From Sulfobacillus sp. (GTDB lineage Bacteria; Bacillota; Sulfobacillia; Sulfobacillales; Sulfobacillaceae), in NCBI GenBank assembly GCA_027309085.1, contig DAIDDL010000027.1:1-55029 (forward strand): a stretch of 55,029 nucleotides of DNA, read 5' to 3'. Both the position numbers and the translations under genes were made by a program. Position 1 is the first letter of the stretch. The number at the start of each line of letters is the position of its first letter. Shown here one piece after another: positions 17,514 to 26,211 of the stretch. The notes below the pieces were generated by a model. That model was not told the DNA's origin, searched no databases, and worked only from the letters and a program-made list of their open reading frames with translations.

Positions 17514-17611
17514 CTAAAGACACGTCTCGGGCTTGAAATGTCCCTTTGGCGCACGGTACATCCGTTTTCCGGACCGCATGTTATATTAAAGCGAATAGGG
17601 GAGGTGCCTTA

Positions 17612-17947
17612 ATGGACCGCGCAACGATTCTCAAAGACTATGTCCAAAAGCTGGTGGCAGCGGGGCACCCGGAAGCCATTGTGCTTTTTGGGTCGGAAGC
17701 GGGCCACGCCGCGAATAACGACAGCGACTTCGATTTCCTGGTCATCGAACGGAATGCGGACATCCGTAGGCAGCGGGGAATCAAATACCAAATGGCTCTC
17801 AGGCCACGAGTCATTGCAGCCGACATTTTGGTGCCCACGTCCGAAGAGCTTACCAAGGCGGTATCCGAAGGACATCCCGTGATTCAAGAAATTCTTCAGA
17901 AGGGACGTTGGGTGTATGGCGAATCCCGTACCTTCCGGCCTTCTTGA
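17612..17947 (+). CDS. MNT-domain nucleotidyltransferase, antitoxin of a HEPN/MNT pair
   Basis: The 111-aa protein has the minimal nucleotidyltransferase signature: IVLFGSEAGHAANNDSDFDF, with GS followed by S-D-x-D. Such MNT proteins are antitoxins that inactivate HEPN ribonuclease toxins by adding nucleotides near the HEPN active site. The frame is open further upstream, but GGGGAGG lies before the ATG at 17612, so that start is used. The usual loop reads GSxA-R-G in the family; here Glu precedes Ala and no Arg follows, a mild deviation. The partner toxin overlaps its 3' end by 32 bp and is broken. Confidence 0.8.
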   Translation: MDRATILKDYVQKLVAAGHPEAIVLFGSEAGHAANNDSDFDFLVIERNADIRRQRGIKYQMALRPRVIAADILVPTSEELTKAVSEGHPVIQEILQKGRWVYGESRTFRPS

Positions 17948-18324
17948 TTTAGCGACGGCGGACATGGATGCCGCCCACCGACTGACCGTTCCAGGTATTT
18001 ACCATAGCGTGTTATCACGCTCACCAAGCCGCCGAGAAGGCTTTGAAGGCGGTGTTGTTACACGAAATCAAAACCTTTCCGAAGACGCACGACTTGAGTT
18101 GATTGGTCGATGCCATCCGCGTCTCTCAGACCACGTTTCCGGACTTTGCGTTAGAATCGGCTGTCCTAAATGAGTACGTTGTGGATATGCGCTACGAACC
18201 CGAAGTGCTAACTGATGTCGACATGGACGAAGCCGAAGCGGCTATTGGTTATGCCGAAACGATTCTGAATCATGCGCGTCAGTTTTTTGGGGAATCGAAT
18301 GCACCACAAACCACCGCGCCCTAG
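17916..18324 (+). pseudogene. Broken HEPN-domain toxin (PF05168-like)
   Basis: The first frame reads LLDLATADMDAAHRL...GIYHSV. After a +1 shift near 18009 the sequence goes on as CYHAHQAAEKALKAVLLHEI and KTFPKTHDLS, then meets TGA at 18100-18102 and continues in the same frame as LVDAIRVSQTTFPDF to 18324. These pieces together match the HEPN family: QAAEKALKA is its hallmark, and T-H-D-L lies at the usual later place. One frameshift and one stop codon therefore disable the toxin while its MNT antitoxin stays open. The original start at 17916 overlaps the antitoxin gene. Confidence 0.75.
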
Positions 18325-18839
18325 TTCCTGCGTGGAGCATGTTTGGTAAAAAACTTTCTGGGTGGTTTGAGTCATAGACCCTACGGCTAAAGCCCTAATC
18401 TTTACCCATAAGTTTTTGTATTTTCAGCGCCAATTTTTTCAGTAGTTATCATTCGCGGACAAGCGTTCTCGTTTGCAAAAAAAATTTGGCCGCTGTGTCC
18501 CAGAGCAAAGGCATTTGCGATTGTCTGTCGAATATCTCAGATATGGTACTCGCGACACAGCAATCCAGACAATCGATCGAACCCTGGGTATTCCCTGACA
18601 GATCCCCAGTTTTTACCAATCAGATGGATTTTTTGTGACAGGCCAACGGGTTCGGCGGTGGTCTCGGCGCCGTGGGCGCGGCGCATCCAGGGGGTCTCGG
18701 GAGCCCCGGCAGCGAGTCCAGAACTTCTCGAGGGGAGAGAACGCATGGACGCCATACGATGCCCGATTCGCCCGCCGGGGGCGAATCGGGACGGTGTGAT
18801 TGACGGCGCTCTTCCGAATTTATGGCCCGGCGGCTTCCG
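18325..18839. other. No gene seen; possible IS605-type end remnant
   Basis: The string CCCTACGGCTAAAGCCC (near 18371) matches the hairpin of the IS605-type end at 14164. Otherwise only short frames without ribosome binding sites are present. The stretch lies downstream of the IS4-type fragment. Confidence 0.4.
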
Positions 18840-19490
18840 TCACGCGGTAAATCGGCAACGGCGGGATGCGGCGGCGAAAGTCGCGCACGGCGCGGAGCAG
18901 AGTGCGCCAGACCACGTCATGGTGTTCCAACCCCCCCAATGGCCCAAGCGCCACAACGCATGCGTGCGATAATTTTTCATCGTATTCGCTTGCCACTGGC
19001 GGGCTTTGCCCGCGGTTTCCATAGCCCACCCGGCGACATTCCACCAATAATACGCCCACGCAAAGACCAGGAGCATCCGATCCCACCGTTCCGGAGTGCT
19101 CAGGGTCACGGCATCCAGATGAAATCCTTCATACTGATCATTCTTCTGATCTTTAAAGCATTCTTCGGTGGTAAACCGTTGGCCATACGCCGCGACGAGG
19201 CGTCCCGGCTCCCACGGCGTCAACCCTGCCGACACTGCGAGATCCCAGGGATCGGGATAGCCTGGTTCCGCGTACACGATAACACGGCACGGGTAGGCAT
19301 CTTTCCCATAACGACGCCCATAGCGCACGGCGGGCAAATCCTTCAATACCGGACGATCGAGAGCCCGGTACCCCTCCCTCAGACGATCTTTCGGATCATT
19401 TGAGACGATCATGCCACAAATCAGCCGCGGCGTCCAGCCCCCGCCCACAAATTTTTCGGGATTTTGGGCTCGGCGGTACGAAATGCTCAT
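18840..19490 (-). pseudogene. IS4-type transposase, C-terminal fragment
   Basis: The 216-codon frame includes YGQRFTTEECFKDQK, the Y-x2-R-x3-E-x6-K signature that holds the catalytic glutamate of IS4-type DDE transposases. The N-terminal part with the two catalytic aspartates is not present upstream (to the right), and no terminal repeats were found, so this is a truncated remnant. The last ~25 codons may already be shifted or non-homologous (ARG/SER/CYS-rich end). Confidence 0.75.
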
Positions 19491-19808
19491 CAGTAATTAC
19501 GGGTCCTGAGGATCACCGTGAAGGTGAATCCCCACAGAACCCAGAAATACAACAGACATAAGGGTTTCCACGATTATGGCTTGAGTGCTGTCACGGATTC
19601 AGGTCGAAGATTAAAGGCAACCATCCACATCATCCCCATTGTGTTGGTGCAGACATGAGCAGTTTCCCCAGCACCATTCTCTACACCATGATGCGGGTTC
19701 TCACATAGCTCTTGGATATTTGTGTCCCGGTAGAGCTCAGGTCCCTAATTGATGGAACAAATTATGATATACTTCTTTTACTTTATTTCAGGATAGGAGG
19801 TGACCTCT
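19491..19808 (+). other. Upstream region of the leader peptide and MFS gene
   Basis: No gene is seen. The end is A+T-rich (AATTATGATATACTTC near 19760-19775) and could hold the promoter, though no well-spaced -35/-10 pair stands out. AGGAGG at 19795-19800 is the ribosome binding site of the leader frame. Confidence 0.4.
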
Positions 19809-20013
19809 ATGATCTTTTTGTCCAGCTACCTGGCCTTGCCTTTTGACCAAGGGCATGGCGCATCACACACCAAGGGAGTAGTTTGTCCAATTCCAGGTGT
19901 GTGTTCGCCCCAGTCCACAGAGGTCATCCGCGCCGCCTAAGCGGCCATCTTATGGCTCCTCTTGATGACATGGTCCCGGGTGAACCCACCTGAGACCTTG
20001 TCATCATTGGAGG
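19801..20013 (+). promoter_or_regulatory. Structured leader RNA, candidate attenuator of the MFS gene
   Basis: Four pairings are visible. TGACCTCT (19801-19808, directly before the leader ATG) can pair with AGAGGTCA (19919-19926) near the leader end. CACACACC (19864-19871) can pair with GGTGTGTG (19896-19903). GCCAT-ctt-ATGGC follows the leader stop. GATGACA..GGTC (from 19964) can pair with GACC..TGTCATC (to 20005) with one mismatch, right before the MFS ribosome binding site GGAGG at 20009-20013. A ribosome moving through or stalling in the leader would change these pairings. Confidence 0.5.
19809..19940 (+). CDS. Leader peptide (43 aa) upstream of the MFS transporter
   Basis: AGGAGG at 19795-19800 lies at good spacing before an ATG that opens a 43-codon frame ending TAA at 19938-19940. 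The peptide begins MIFLSSYLALPFDQGHG and ends STEVIRAA; it has no domain. It lies 85 bp before the MFS start, in a transcript rich in hairpins. Short translated leaders ahead of antibiotic efflux genes commonly control them by ribosome stalling or attenuation, so a regulatory role is likely. Translation is supported by the ribosome binding site alone. Confidence 0.55.
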   Translation: MIFLSSYLALPFDQGHGASHTKGVVCPIPGVCSPQSTEVIRAA

Positions 20014-20025
20014 TTGTCACAAGTT

Positions 20026-21246
20026 ATGAAATCCACCACCCATCCCCGCCCCTACCTCGTTTATTATGCCTATACGGGCCTCTGGTCTTTTAACGCCACC
20101 AGCGGCTTGTGGATCCTCTACCTGCTGCACTGCCACTGGACTCTCTTTGAAGTAGGTCTAGCAGAATCAGGATTTCATATCATCTCATTCCTGGCAAATG
20201 TCCCCACCGGTGCGGTAGCCGACAGATTTGGCCGCCGCACCAGCATTGCTGCGGGCCTTGGCATCGGCTCCGTGATGCCGCTCGCCACATTCCTGCTGGC
20301 TCCCGTCAGCGTGCCATGGGGAATTCTCAGCATATCTCTGGGAGCGCTCAGTTGGACATTTATTGGCGGGGCGGATGAGGCCCTGCTTTATGACCTGGCC
20401 AAAGCAGAAGGACAGTCGGGCCACTATGCCGATATTTACGGGCGTGCCATGGGTCTTTCCCTAAGTTCGCAGGCAGCAGCCATAGCATTGGGCGGTCTTC
20501 TGGCCGCATCGGGGCAATGGCTCTGGCCTTACGCGCTCACTATGGCCACTTCATTTCTGGCGTTGTTTGCGGTATGGCGTTTGCAGCCAGGCACAAGAAT
20601 TTTACCTCCCGGCGCACCCAGAAAACACAGCCTCACCGCCACGATGCGCCAGGGCCTTCAACTAGCCAGGTCGGATCGGCGCATCATGGGTCTAGTGGCA
20701 CTTGGCGCCGTCATCGACACCATCGCCACCACAAGCGGACTCTATGCTCAAGCCATGCTGAAACACAAAGGTGCGGCGCTTATCATCATTACCGCCGTTC
20801 TGAGCGCCAGCACGCTGCTCGCAGCCGCTAGCAGCGTGCTCGGCGGACGGCTGGCCCGGCGCCACCGGCGCCGCCGCTTCTCCTCACAACTGGCGCTATA
20901 CGGCACGGCTCTAGCCTCAATCGGTCTCTTCCCGCTCACCGGCGCCGCCAGCGCATATCTCTCGAGTATAGCCATAGACAGCAGCATGACCCCGCTTTAT
21001 GAGACACTTCTGGCTGAAGCGGCTCCAGATGATTACAGGGCCACCATCTTGTCGTTAACTGACACAGGATTCAGTCTCGGCATGATCCTATTCTTTCCCT
21101 TCACAGGTTATCTGATGGGGCGGGGCTTGTGGATAGAGTTCTACATTCTGAGCGGTCTGATTCCCATGGCAGTTGCCTTGCGGATTTGGGCAGGCGGTTG
21201 GAAATCAGAGGCCACCAAAACGCATCCGCCGCATAACGCCAATTAA
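20026..21246 (+). CDS. MFS-family transporter, probable drug efflux
   Basis: The 406-aa protein has about 12 hydrophobic segments. The loop between helices 2 and 3 reads GAVADRFGRRTS, the MFS signature (G-x3-D-x2-G-R-R). The frame is open to a TTG at 20014, but that codon directly abuts GGAGG, so the ATG at 20026 (12 bases from GGAGG) is preferred. Overall it resembles small MFS proteins of the multidrug or macrolide export type; the substrate cannot be told. Its leader peptide and RNA hairpins suggest inducible expression. A 14-bp hairpin follows the gene. Confidence 0.85.
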   Translation: MKSTTHPRPYLVYYAYTGLWSFNATSGLWILYLLHCHWTLFEVGLAESGFHIISFLANVPTGAVADRFGRRTSIAAGLGIGSVMPLATFLLAPVSVPWGILSISLGALSWTFIGGADEALLYDLAKAEGQSGHYADIYGRAMGLSLSSQAAAIALGGLLAASGQWLWPYALTMATSFLALFAVWRLQPGTRILPPGAPRKHSLTATMRQGLQLARSDRRIMGLVALGAVIDTIATTSGLYAQAMLKHKGAALIIITAVLSASTLLAAASSVLGGRLARRHRRRRFSSQLALYGTALASIGLFPLTGAASAYLSSIAIDSSMTPLYETLLAEAAPDDYRATILSLTDTGFSLGMILFFPFTGYLMGRGLWIEFYILSGLIPMAVALRIWAGGWKSEATKTHPPHNAN

Positions 21247-21350
21247 GTGATAAGAGGCCGCCTGCTCCCATAGCGCATGAAATTTATGCAGCCATGCCTT
21301 TTTGCTCTGCACGCCGGCACCCCTCTGACATCAGCAGAAAAGACAGAAAG

Positions 21351-21383
21351 AGTACAGGCCCGAGCGTTGCTCGGGCCTGTACT
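21351..21383 (+). terminator. Long hairpin downstream of the MFS gene
   Basis: AGTACAGGCCCGAG and CTCGGGCCTGTACT form a perfect 14-bp stem with a five-base loop (CGTTG). It lies about 100 bp past the stop codon. No T run follows, so it is a terminator-like hairpin rather than a classical terminator. Confidence 0.5.
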
Positions 21384-21750
21384 GCGCCGCACGCTTAAGT
21401 TCCCAACGCCATCCACGCCGTGAATACCCTCCCACTCGCATGCCCGGCAGCAATTACACCAATGGACATGGCTTGACTAAAAAGTCCCGGAGTGCCGGCT
21501 TCAATCCGAATTCGCACAAACACGTCAGTGGCGATTCCTCTTTCCCAGTTTCCCCGCCGCTGAGCCTAAATTATGAATGGGTGTGGCTCTTCTGGAGGGA
21601 CGGTTCTCGGGTTTCATCCCATAGATTGAGCTCGCAATTCTACGTCTAAGTCCGCAATCATGAGATAATCCGGGGGATATCTCCAGAAGGGCTTACATAG
21701 AGGCGTTGACGGGCCTAGACTGTCTCCGGGCCCAACGGCAGAGTAGAAAT
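21384..21750. other. No gene seen before the ISKra4-type unit
   Basis: Open frames here are short and lack ribosome binding sites. The left end of the ISKra4-type element probably lies in this stretch, but I could not find matching terminal repeats. Confidence 0.35.
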
Positions 21751-22731
21751 ATGACCAACATACGCCGCAACCCTAGGGGAACGCCCTTTTGGTATGGGGG
21801 CCGATCGTTCACCGAGGCCGAGATCGAAACCATTCGTCGCATCACCGATGACCCGTGGTGCACCACTCAGGGTGCCATTGCGCGGGCGGTGTGTGCGGCG
21901 CTCGATTGGACCATGACCAATGGCCAACCGAAGTGAGCGACCTGCCGCAAAGCCCTGCAACAGATGGAAGAGCATGGGGTCATTTGGCTGCCTTTACCGA
22001 CCCAGGAATCCCGTGGCACTCTCCCTGAGGCGACGTGGACCGCCGCTTCGGATCCGCAAGAGCTCCTCACGGGCTCTCGGGGCGACTTCCCCGATCTCCA
22101 GTGGCAGTTAGTGGAACCGGGCAGTGCGTCGGCCCGCGTATGGGGCGAACTCGTCCGGCGGTATCATCCCTTGCACAATGCGCACATGGTGGGGCCGCAA
22201 CTCCGGTATCTCGCGGTCGTGCACGACCGCATTGTCGCCTGCTTGGGCTTTGGATCGGCCGCACTCAAGTTAGCGGCTCGGGACCAATGGATTGGGTGGA
22301 CGCCCGCAGAACGGACAGCTCATTTGTCCCAGGTAGTGGGCAATCGTCGATTTCTCGTGTTGCCGTGGGTGCAGATCCACGGCTTAGCCTCGAGTTTCTT
22401 GGCGGGCGTCGCCCGCCGGTTGCCGGCGGATTGGGCCCGCCGCTATGACGAACACCCCGTGCTCTTGGAAACGTTTGTTGAGCATGCGCGCTATGCGGGC
22501 ACGGCCTATGCGGCCGCCAATTGGCATAAAATTGGGCGCAGTACAGGGCAGGGCCGCCTCGCGCGCCCGCATGCGGCCGCGCAACCCGTGCGAGACATCT
22601 GGGTATATCCGCTGCGACCCGACTTCCGGGCCGCCTTAACGGATGGGCGGCGCATCGACCCGATCGCCCCAGGCGGCTCCCGAACGCCTGCCCCCGCCGC
22701 ACCACCCAAGAAAGGAGCATCACGACGATGA
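21751..22731 (+). pseudogene. DUF4338 (DruA-like) protein with an internal stop codon
   Basis: One frame runs from an ATG at 21751 to 22731, broken only by TGA at 21934-21936. Before it lies a winged-helix-like N-terminus (FTEAEIETIRRI, then WTMTNGQPK). After it come CRKALQQMEEHGVIWLPLP and the DUF4338 core: VGPQLRYLAVVHDRIVACLG, ARDQWIGW, FLVLPWVQIHGLAS, PVLLETFVE, GTAYAAANW, DIWVYPL. DUF4338 occurs as a passenger in ISKra4-type elements and in DruA of the Druantia defence system. The stop codon overlaps the next start as ATGA, so the pair is coupled. An ATG at 21964 could give a protein lacking the N-terminal domain. Confidence 0.75.
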
Positions 22732-24179
22732 CACCGGTTCAGACTCTGCCAGAGGGAGGCCCTACGGCTTTTCACAGCACCTGGGAGCGCATGGACACGT
22801 TGCTGACCTTTGCCGGCAGCGCCGAAGCCCAGGCCCTCACGCATGCCGCCTTGGAAGTCGAGGTCCAGTGCCGCGGGCGCGAGGTGCTCCGGCAGCTGAT
22901 GGCCGACCATTTCGCCCTGCGGGCGAAGGAGGAAGTGCGTCACGCCCAAGTGGTGGATGCCCAGGGGATCCCCCATACGACTCACGAGGACGACCACACG
23001 CGGCCCTTGGTTACCATCTTTGGCTCCATCCCGGTGAGTCGGGTGGCCTATCGCCATAAAGGGACGACCAATCTGTATCCCGCCGACCTCGTCGCCAACC
23101 TGCCCTCGGAAAGTTATTCCCATGGCCTTCGCGAAATCGCCGCCCGCGCCGCTCTCCAGGACTCGTTTGACTCCACCGTCGGCACCATCGCCCAGCAGAC
23201 GGGGCAACGGCTGGGCAAACGGCAGGTCGAACAACTGGTCGGCAAGGCGGCCAAGGATGTGGACGGCAAAGGGATCGTGATGCGACGGGAAGGCCTGCGC
23301 CCGAGCACGGCCAAAGTGGGAAAGGCGGGGCACAAACTCCAGACCCGGTTATCGTCCGGCGAGAAACGCGGGCGCAAACGCATGGCGGAGGTCGGCTCCG
23401 TGTATGGGGTGACCCCGGTGGTCCGCACGCCCCCCGATATTCTCTCACCCCAATCGGCTGATTCTCAGGCCTCCAAGACGCCGGGGCCGACGGCCCAGGA
23501 TAAATGGTTGACCGCCAGCGTCGTCGACGATGCCCGCTCCGTCATTCGGACGGTCATGCACGAAGCCGAACGGCGCGATCCGCACCATGATCGCCCCTGG
23601 CTCGGCCTGGTCGATGGCAACAATGATCAGTTGCGGCATCTGCACACCGAGGCGCGTCAGCGCCACATTGATCTCCCGCTGTTCATCGATTTCATCCATG
23701 TACTGGAGTATCTATGGAAAGCCGCCTGGTGCTTTTTTGCGGCGGGGGACCCCCAAGCCGAAGCGTGGGTCTTGCACCACGGTCTGGCCATTTTGCACGG
23801 GAAGTCGTCCGTGGTGGCCGGAGCGATTCGTCGCAAGGCCCCCACCAACCACCTGACGAAGGACCAGCGCCAGGCAGCGGATCGGTGTGCGGACTATCTC
23901 CTCCATAAACGCGCCTATTTAGACTACCCGACGGCATTGGCGCAAGGCTGGCCGATTGCGACCGGGATCACCCCGGGCGCCTGTCGCCATCTGGTGAAAG
24001 ATCGATTCGATATCACGGGAGCCCGGTGGGGTCTCGCCGGAGCCGAGGCGATTTTGAAACTCCGCGCCGTCTGGAGTAATGGCGACTGGACGGCGTATTG
24101 GGCGTACCACCTGGCCCAGGAACAACAACGGGTACACCGGGAGCGCTATGCCCCCGGCTCGTTTCCCGCAGTCGCCTAA
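22728..24179 (+). CDS. ISKra4-family transposase
   Basis: The 483-aa protein resembles ISKra4-family transposases: an N-terminal region rich in helices, a middle segment (RVAYRHKGTTNLYPADL, then SYSHGLREIAARAALQDSFD) typical of this family, and a DDE-type core with LGLVDGNNDQ and FIDFIHVLEYLWKAAW. Three acidic residues of the catalytic set are likely D in VDGNND, D in FIDF and a later E, but I cannot fix the last with certainty. AAAGGAG precedes the ATG, which overlaps the upstream stop by ATGA. The frame appears intact. Terminal repeats were not found. Confidence 0.8.
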   Translation: MTPVQTLPEGGPTAFHSTWERMDTLLTFAGSAEAQALTHAALEVEVQCRGREVLRQLMADHFALRAKEEVRHAQVVDAQGIPHTTHEDDHTRPLVTIFGSIPVSRVAYRHKGTTNLYPADLVANLPSESYSHGLREIAARAALQDSFDSTVGTIAQQTGQRLGKRQVEQLVGKAAKDVDGKGIVMRREGLRPSTAKVGKAGHKLQTRLSSGEKRGRKRMAEVGSVYGVTPVVRTPPDILSPQSADSQASKTPGPTAQDKWLTASVVDDARSVIRTVMHEAERRDPHHDRPWLGLVDGNNDQLRHLHTEARQRHIDLPLFIDFIHVLEYLWKAAWCFFAAGDPQAEAWVLHHGLAILHGKSSVVAGAIRRKAPTNHLTKDQRQAADRCADYLLHKRAYLDYPTALAQGWPIATGITPGACRHLVKDRFDITGARWGLAGAEAILKLRAVWSNGDWTAYWAYHLAQEQQRVHRERYAPGSFPAVA

Positions 24180-24677
24180 TCTGCTGGTCGCTCTGGTGGG
24201 GATTCGACCGCACCCTTCGTGCCTGCCGCCAAGAGACGGCGTGGAATAAGGCCCCAGCGGGCCTCGAGGTCGGCACTCGTGCGGTCAGTCTCGGTCAAAA
24301 TCTCCTGCAGCGCCACGCGAAGCGCTGCGGCCTCCGTCGCGGGCAGCCCTGACAGGCTGTCCGCGACCGAATTCACCCCCGGGGGGCGTTTCGATGAGCT
24401 CTTGAGATCTTCCCTCCTCCCGCATCCTGAATACCCTGACGACTACTCTCCCTTTATATCATTCACGACCGGGGTCTTTTCTCTTGCCGGAAGGGCGGAG
24501 AAACGCCCCGGCGACGTGGCGAGGCATTCAGCCCCAGCGCCTCCGCAAGGTCGTTCTCTGTCTGACGATGAGTCGATATTTTGCATTGCGTCCCTCTAAG
24601 GGAGCCACACCCATCGGCTATCCTGCGGTCCTTCTTTCCCATCTACGAGGTTATGCTAAATTAATTCCGACAGGGAG
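24180..24677. other. No supported gene; probable right end of the ISKra4-type unit
   Basis: A 66-codon minus-strand frame (24176-24376) has a GTG start without a proper ribosome binding site and is not called. The string ACTCTCCC...ATCATTC.CGACC near 24441 resembles one near 42320 and could be part of an element end. Confidence 0.35.
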
Positions 24678-24847
24678 ATTAATCGCGAAAAAACTGAATG
24701 TGCCAGCAGGAAACTCTGCTGACTCTGGCGTATTCTTATGATTAAGGAATCATGCTAGAAAAGGTTGTCCGTCGTAGGAATTCCTACAGCGGTCAGGACT
24801 CGCCGATTGAAACCAGTCGATTACCATTGGGGGACTAACGGGCAGTT
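24678..24847 (+). repeat. 170-bp dispersed repeat, copy 2
   Basis: It matches copy 1 (12169-12338) at 167 of 170 positions over exactly equal length. In this copy the third hairpin is a perfect 14-bp palindrome, GTAGGAATTCCTAC. It ends about 60 bp before a GNAT gene, while copy 1 ends about 200 bp before a hydrolase gene. No frame runs through it. Confidence 0.8.
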
Positions 24848-24908
24848 TAGTTCCATTAGGGGGTCGGGAGTAACGCAACGCTATCCAAGAGCATAGGGAG
24901 AGTTGTAT

Positions 24909-25442
24909 ATGGTTTTTGAGACAGAACGGCTTATTTTACGGGAGTATGCCATGGATGATTGGCAGTCGGTCCACGTTTATGCTTCGGATGCCGATCTTGT
25001 AAAGTTCATGGAGTGGGGACCTAACTCCGAGGATGACACCAAGGGTTACATACAAAATATGATAATGACACAGAGACAGAACCCTAGAGAAGTGTATGAG
25101 TTCGCCATCACCCTCAAACAGGATGGTTCCTTGATTGGGGGATGTGGACTGCATCTTGAAGGACATTCTCAAGCCACGCTGGGATATTGCCTAAATAGGC
25201 AATTATGGGAGCATGGGTTTGCAACGGAAGCCGCATATGCTTTGTGCCAACATGGATTTCGTAAAATCCACCTTCACCGAATTTTTGCGACATGTAGACC
25301 AGATAATACGGCATCGGCAAGAGTCATGGAGAAGCTCGGAATGAAGAAAGAAGGCGTGCTACGGGAACATTTCTATGCCAAAGGGAAGTGGCAGAGCTCC
25401 TTCTTATACTCCATTCTCACCAATGAATTTGTGGAACTGTAG
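24909..25442 (+). CDS. GNAT-family N-acetyltransferase (RimJ/RimL-like)
   Basis: The 177-aa protein begins FETERLILREYAMDDW, the typical start of RimJ/RimL-type acetyltransferases, and holds the acetyl-CoA binding region (GYCLNRQLWEHGFATEA, replacing the usual Q/R-x2-G-x-G/A loop) and the family stretch NTASARVMEKLGM near the end. GGGAGA lies eight bases before the ATG; an in-frame TTG at 24903 is less likely. It would transfer an acetyl group to a protein N-terminus or a small-molecule amine. The substrate is unknown. Confidence 0.85.
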   Translation: MVFETERLILREYAMDDWQSVHVYASDADLVKFMEWGPNSEDDTKGYIQNMIMTQRQNPREVYEFAITLKQDGSLIGGCGLHLEGHSQATLGYCLNRQLWEHGFATEAAYALCQHGFRKIHLHRIFATCRPDNTASARVMEKLGMKKEGVLREHFYAKGKWQSSFLYSILTNEFVEL

Positions 25443-25520
25443 GGGGGCATTAATTCCACAGCTGAAGGCTAAGTTTGAATAGAGCAGGGTATGTTGTTCT
25501 GATAGACTCTGTGTCTACCC

Positions 25521-25871
25521 CTACTGCCTCTGCGTCAATGCCGTCACAACCGCCTCGGGGTCTGCCGTGCCGATGATGAGAGCATCATACGGGGCACCCA
25601 TTAAGGTGACTTTTACCCCACGTGGGGTCTGGTGATGCACGGTCGCAAAGAGATTGCCATCACCGGATTTAAACGTCCCCATGGCAAACACTCTCGGCAG
25701 CCCGGCTGCCGGGCAATTTCAGCCCGTGCACCGCATGGATGGCATCGTCTAACACCGTCACAGACTGGACCGCGTCCATGGCACCCGAATGTCTCCATGT
25801 ACGGCCTCTGCCTTTTCTAGGGCACTCAGTTTCACGACCAATTCCTGTCCCTTCCGTATCAACTCCGCCAC
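25521..25871 (-). pseudogene. Broken PH-like small protein, two frameshifts
   Basis: Starting from GTG at 25871 (GGAAGGA upstream), the minus strand reads VAELIRKGQELVVKLSALEK, then AEAVHGDIRVP. It continues in a second frame as MDAVQSVTVLDDAIHAVHGL and in a third as FAMGTFKSGDGNLFATVHHQ and TPRGVKVTLMGAPYDALIIG up to TAG at 25521. Joined, these match a family of ~110-aa bacterial PH-like proteins known to me mostly from Actinobacteria. Two frameshifts make it a pseudogene. Function of the family is unknown. Confidence 0.6.
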
Positions 25872-26211
25872 GCTAATCCTTCCCGTCTATTGAGCGACTG
25901 TCTTTGCATTGATTGTATACCCCTGACTCGGCTGGAAACTAGAATATATTTTGATTGGTTGTTGCATGCCTATGAGCATTGCGCGTTCCGGGCCAGCGTA
26001 GGCACTGTTGTAGCAGAGGGGGCTTCGTTGGGCGAGTTACCGCCCCGGCTCGGTCAACGGTCTGCTGACGGAGCCGGTAAGCGGTTTTCAACAGGCACAT
26101 ACCGATGGGGCGCAAGCTATGTCGGTATGAACCATCTGCTCCTGAAATTAGTCGTCACAAGACTAACCCATTAGCAGGAAAAGCCTGCCGGTTCGGCGAA
26201 TATCAATAAAT
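25872..26211. other. No supported gene
   Basis: A 94-codon plus-strand frame (25890-26174) lacks a ribosome binding site and resembles nothing known. GCAGG-aaaa-GCCTGC near 26174 is a weak hairpin upstream of the GGDEF gene. Confidence 0.35.

Larger units (their letters stand above)
21751..24179 (+). mobile_element. ISKra4-type unit: DUF4338 passenger plus transposase
   Basis: The two genes overlap by four bases and share a strand, the arrangement seen in ISKra4-type elements with DUF4338 passengers. The listed limits are those of the coding part. The true ends lie outside, and target duplications were not identified. Confidence 0.6.

Noticed and set aside
22506-23333. A 275-codon minus-strand frame across DUF4338 and the ISKra4 transposase.
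   Set aside because: It covers the antisense of two recognised genes and has no homology pattern of its own.
24176-24376. A 66-codon minus-strand frame after the ISKra4 transposase.
   Set aside because: The protein looks plausible, but the GTG start has no spaced ribosome binding site and it overlaps the transposase end; evidence is too weak.
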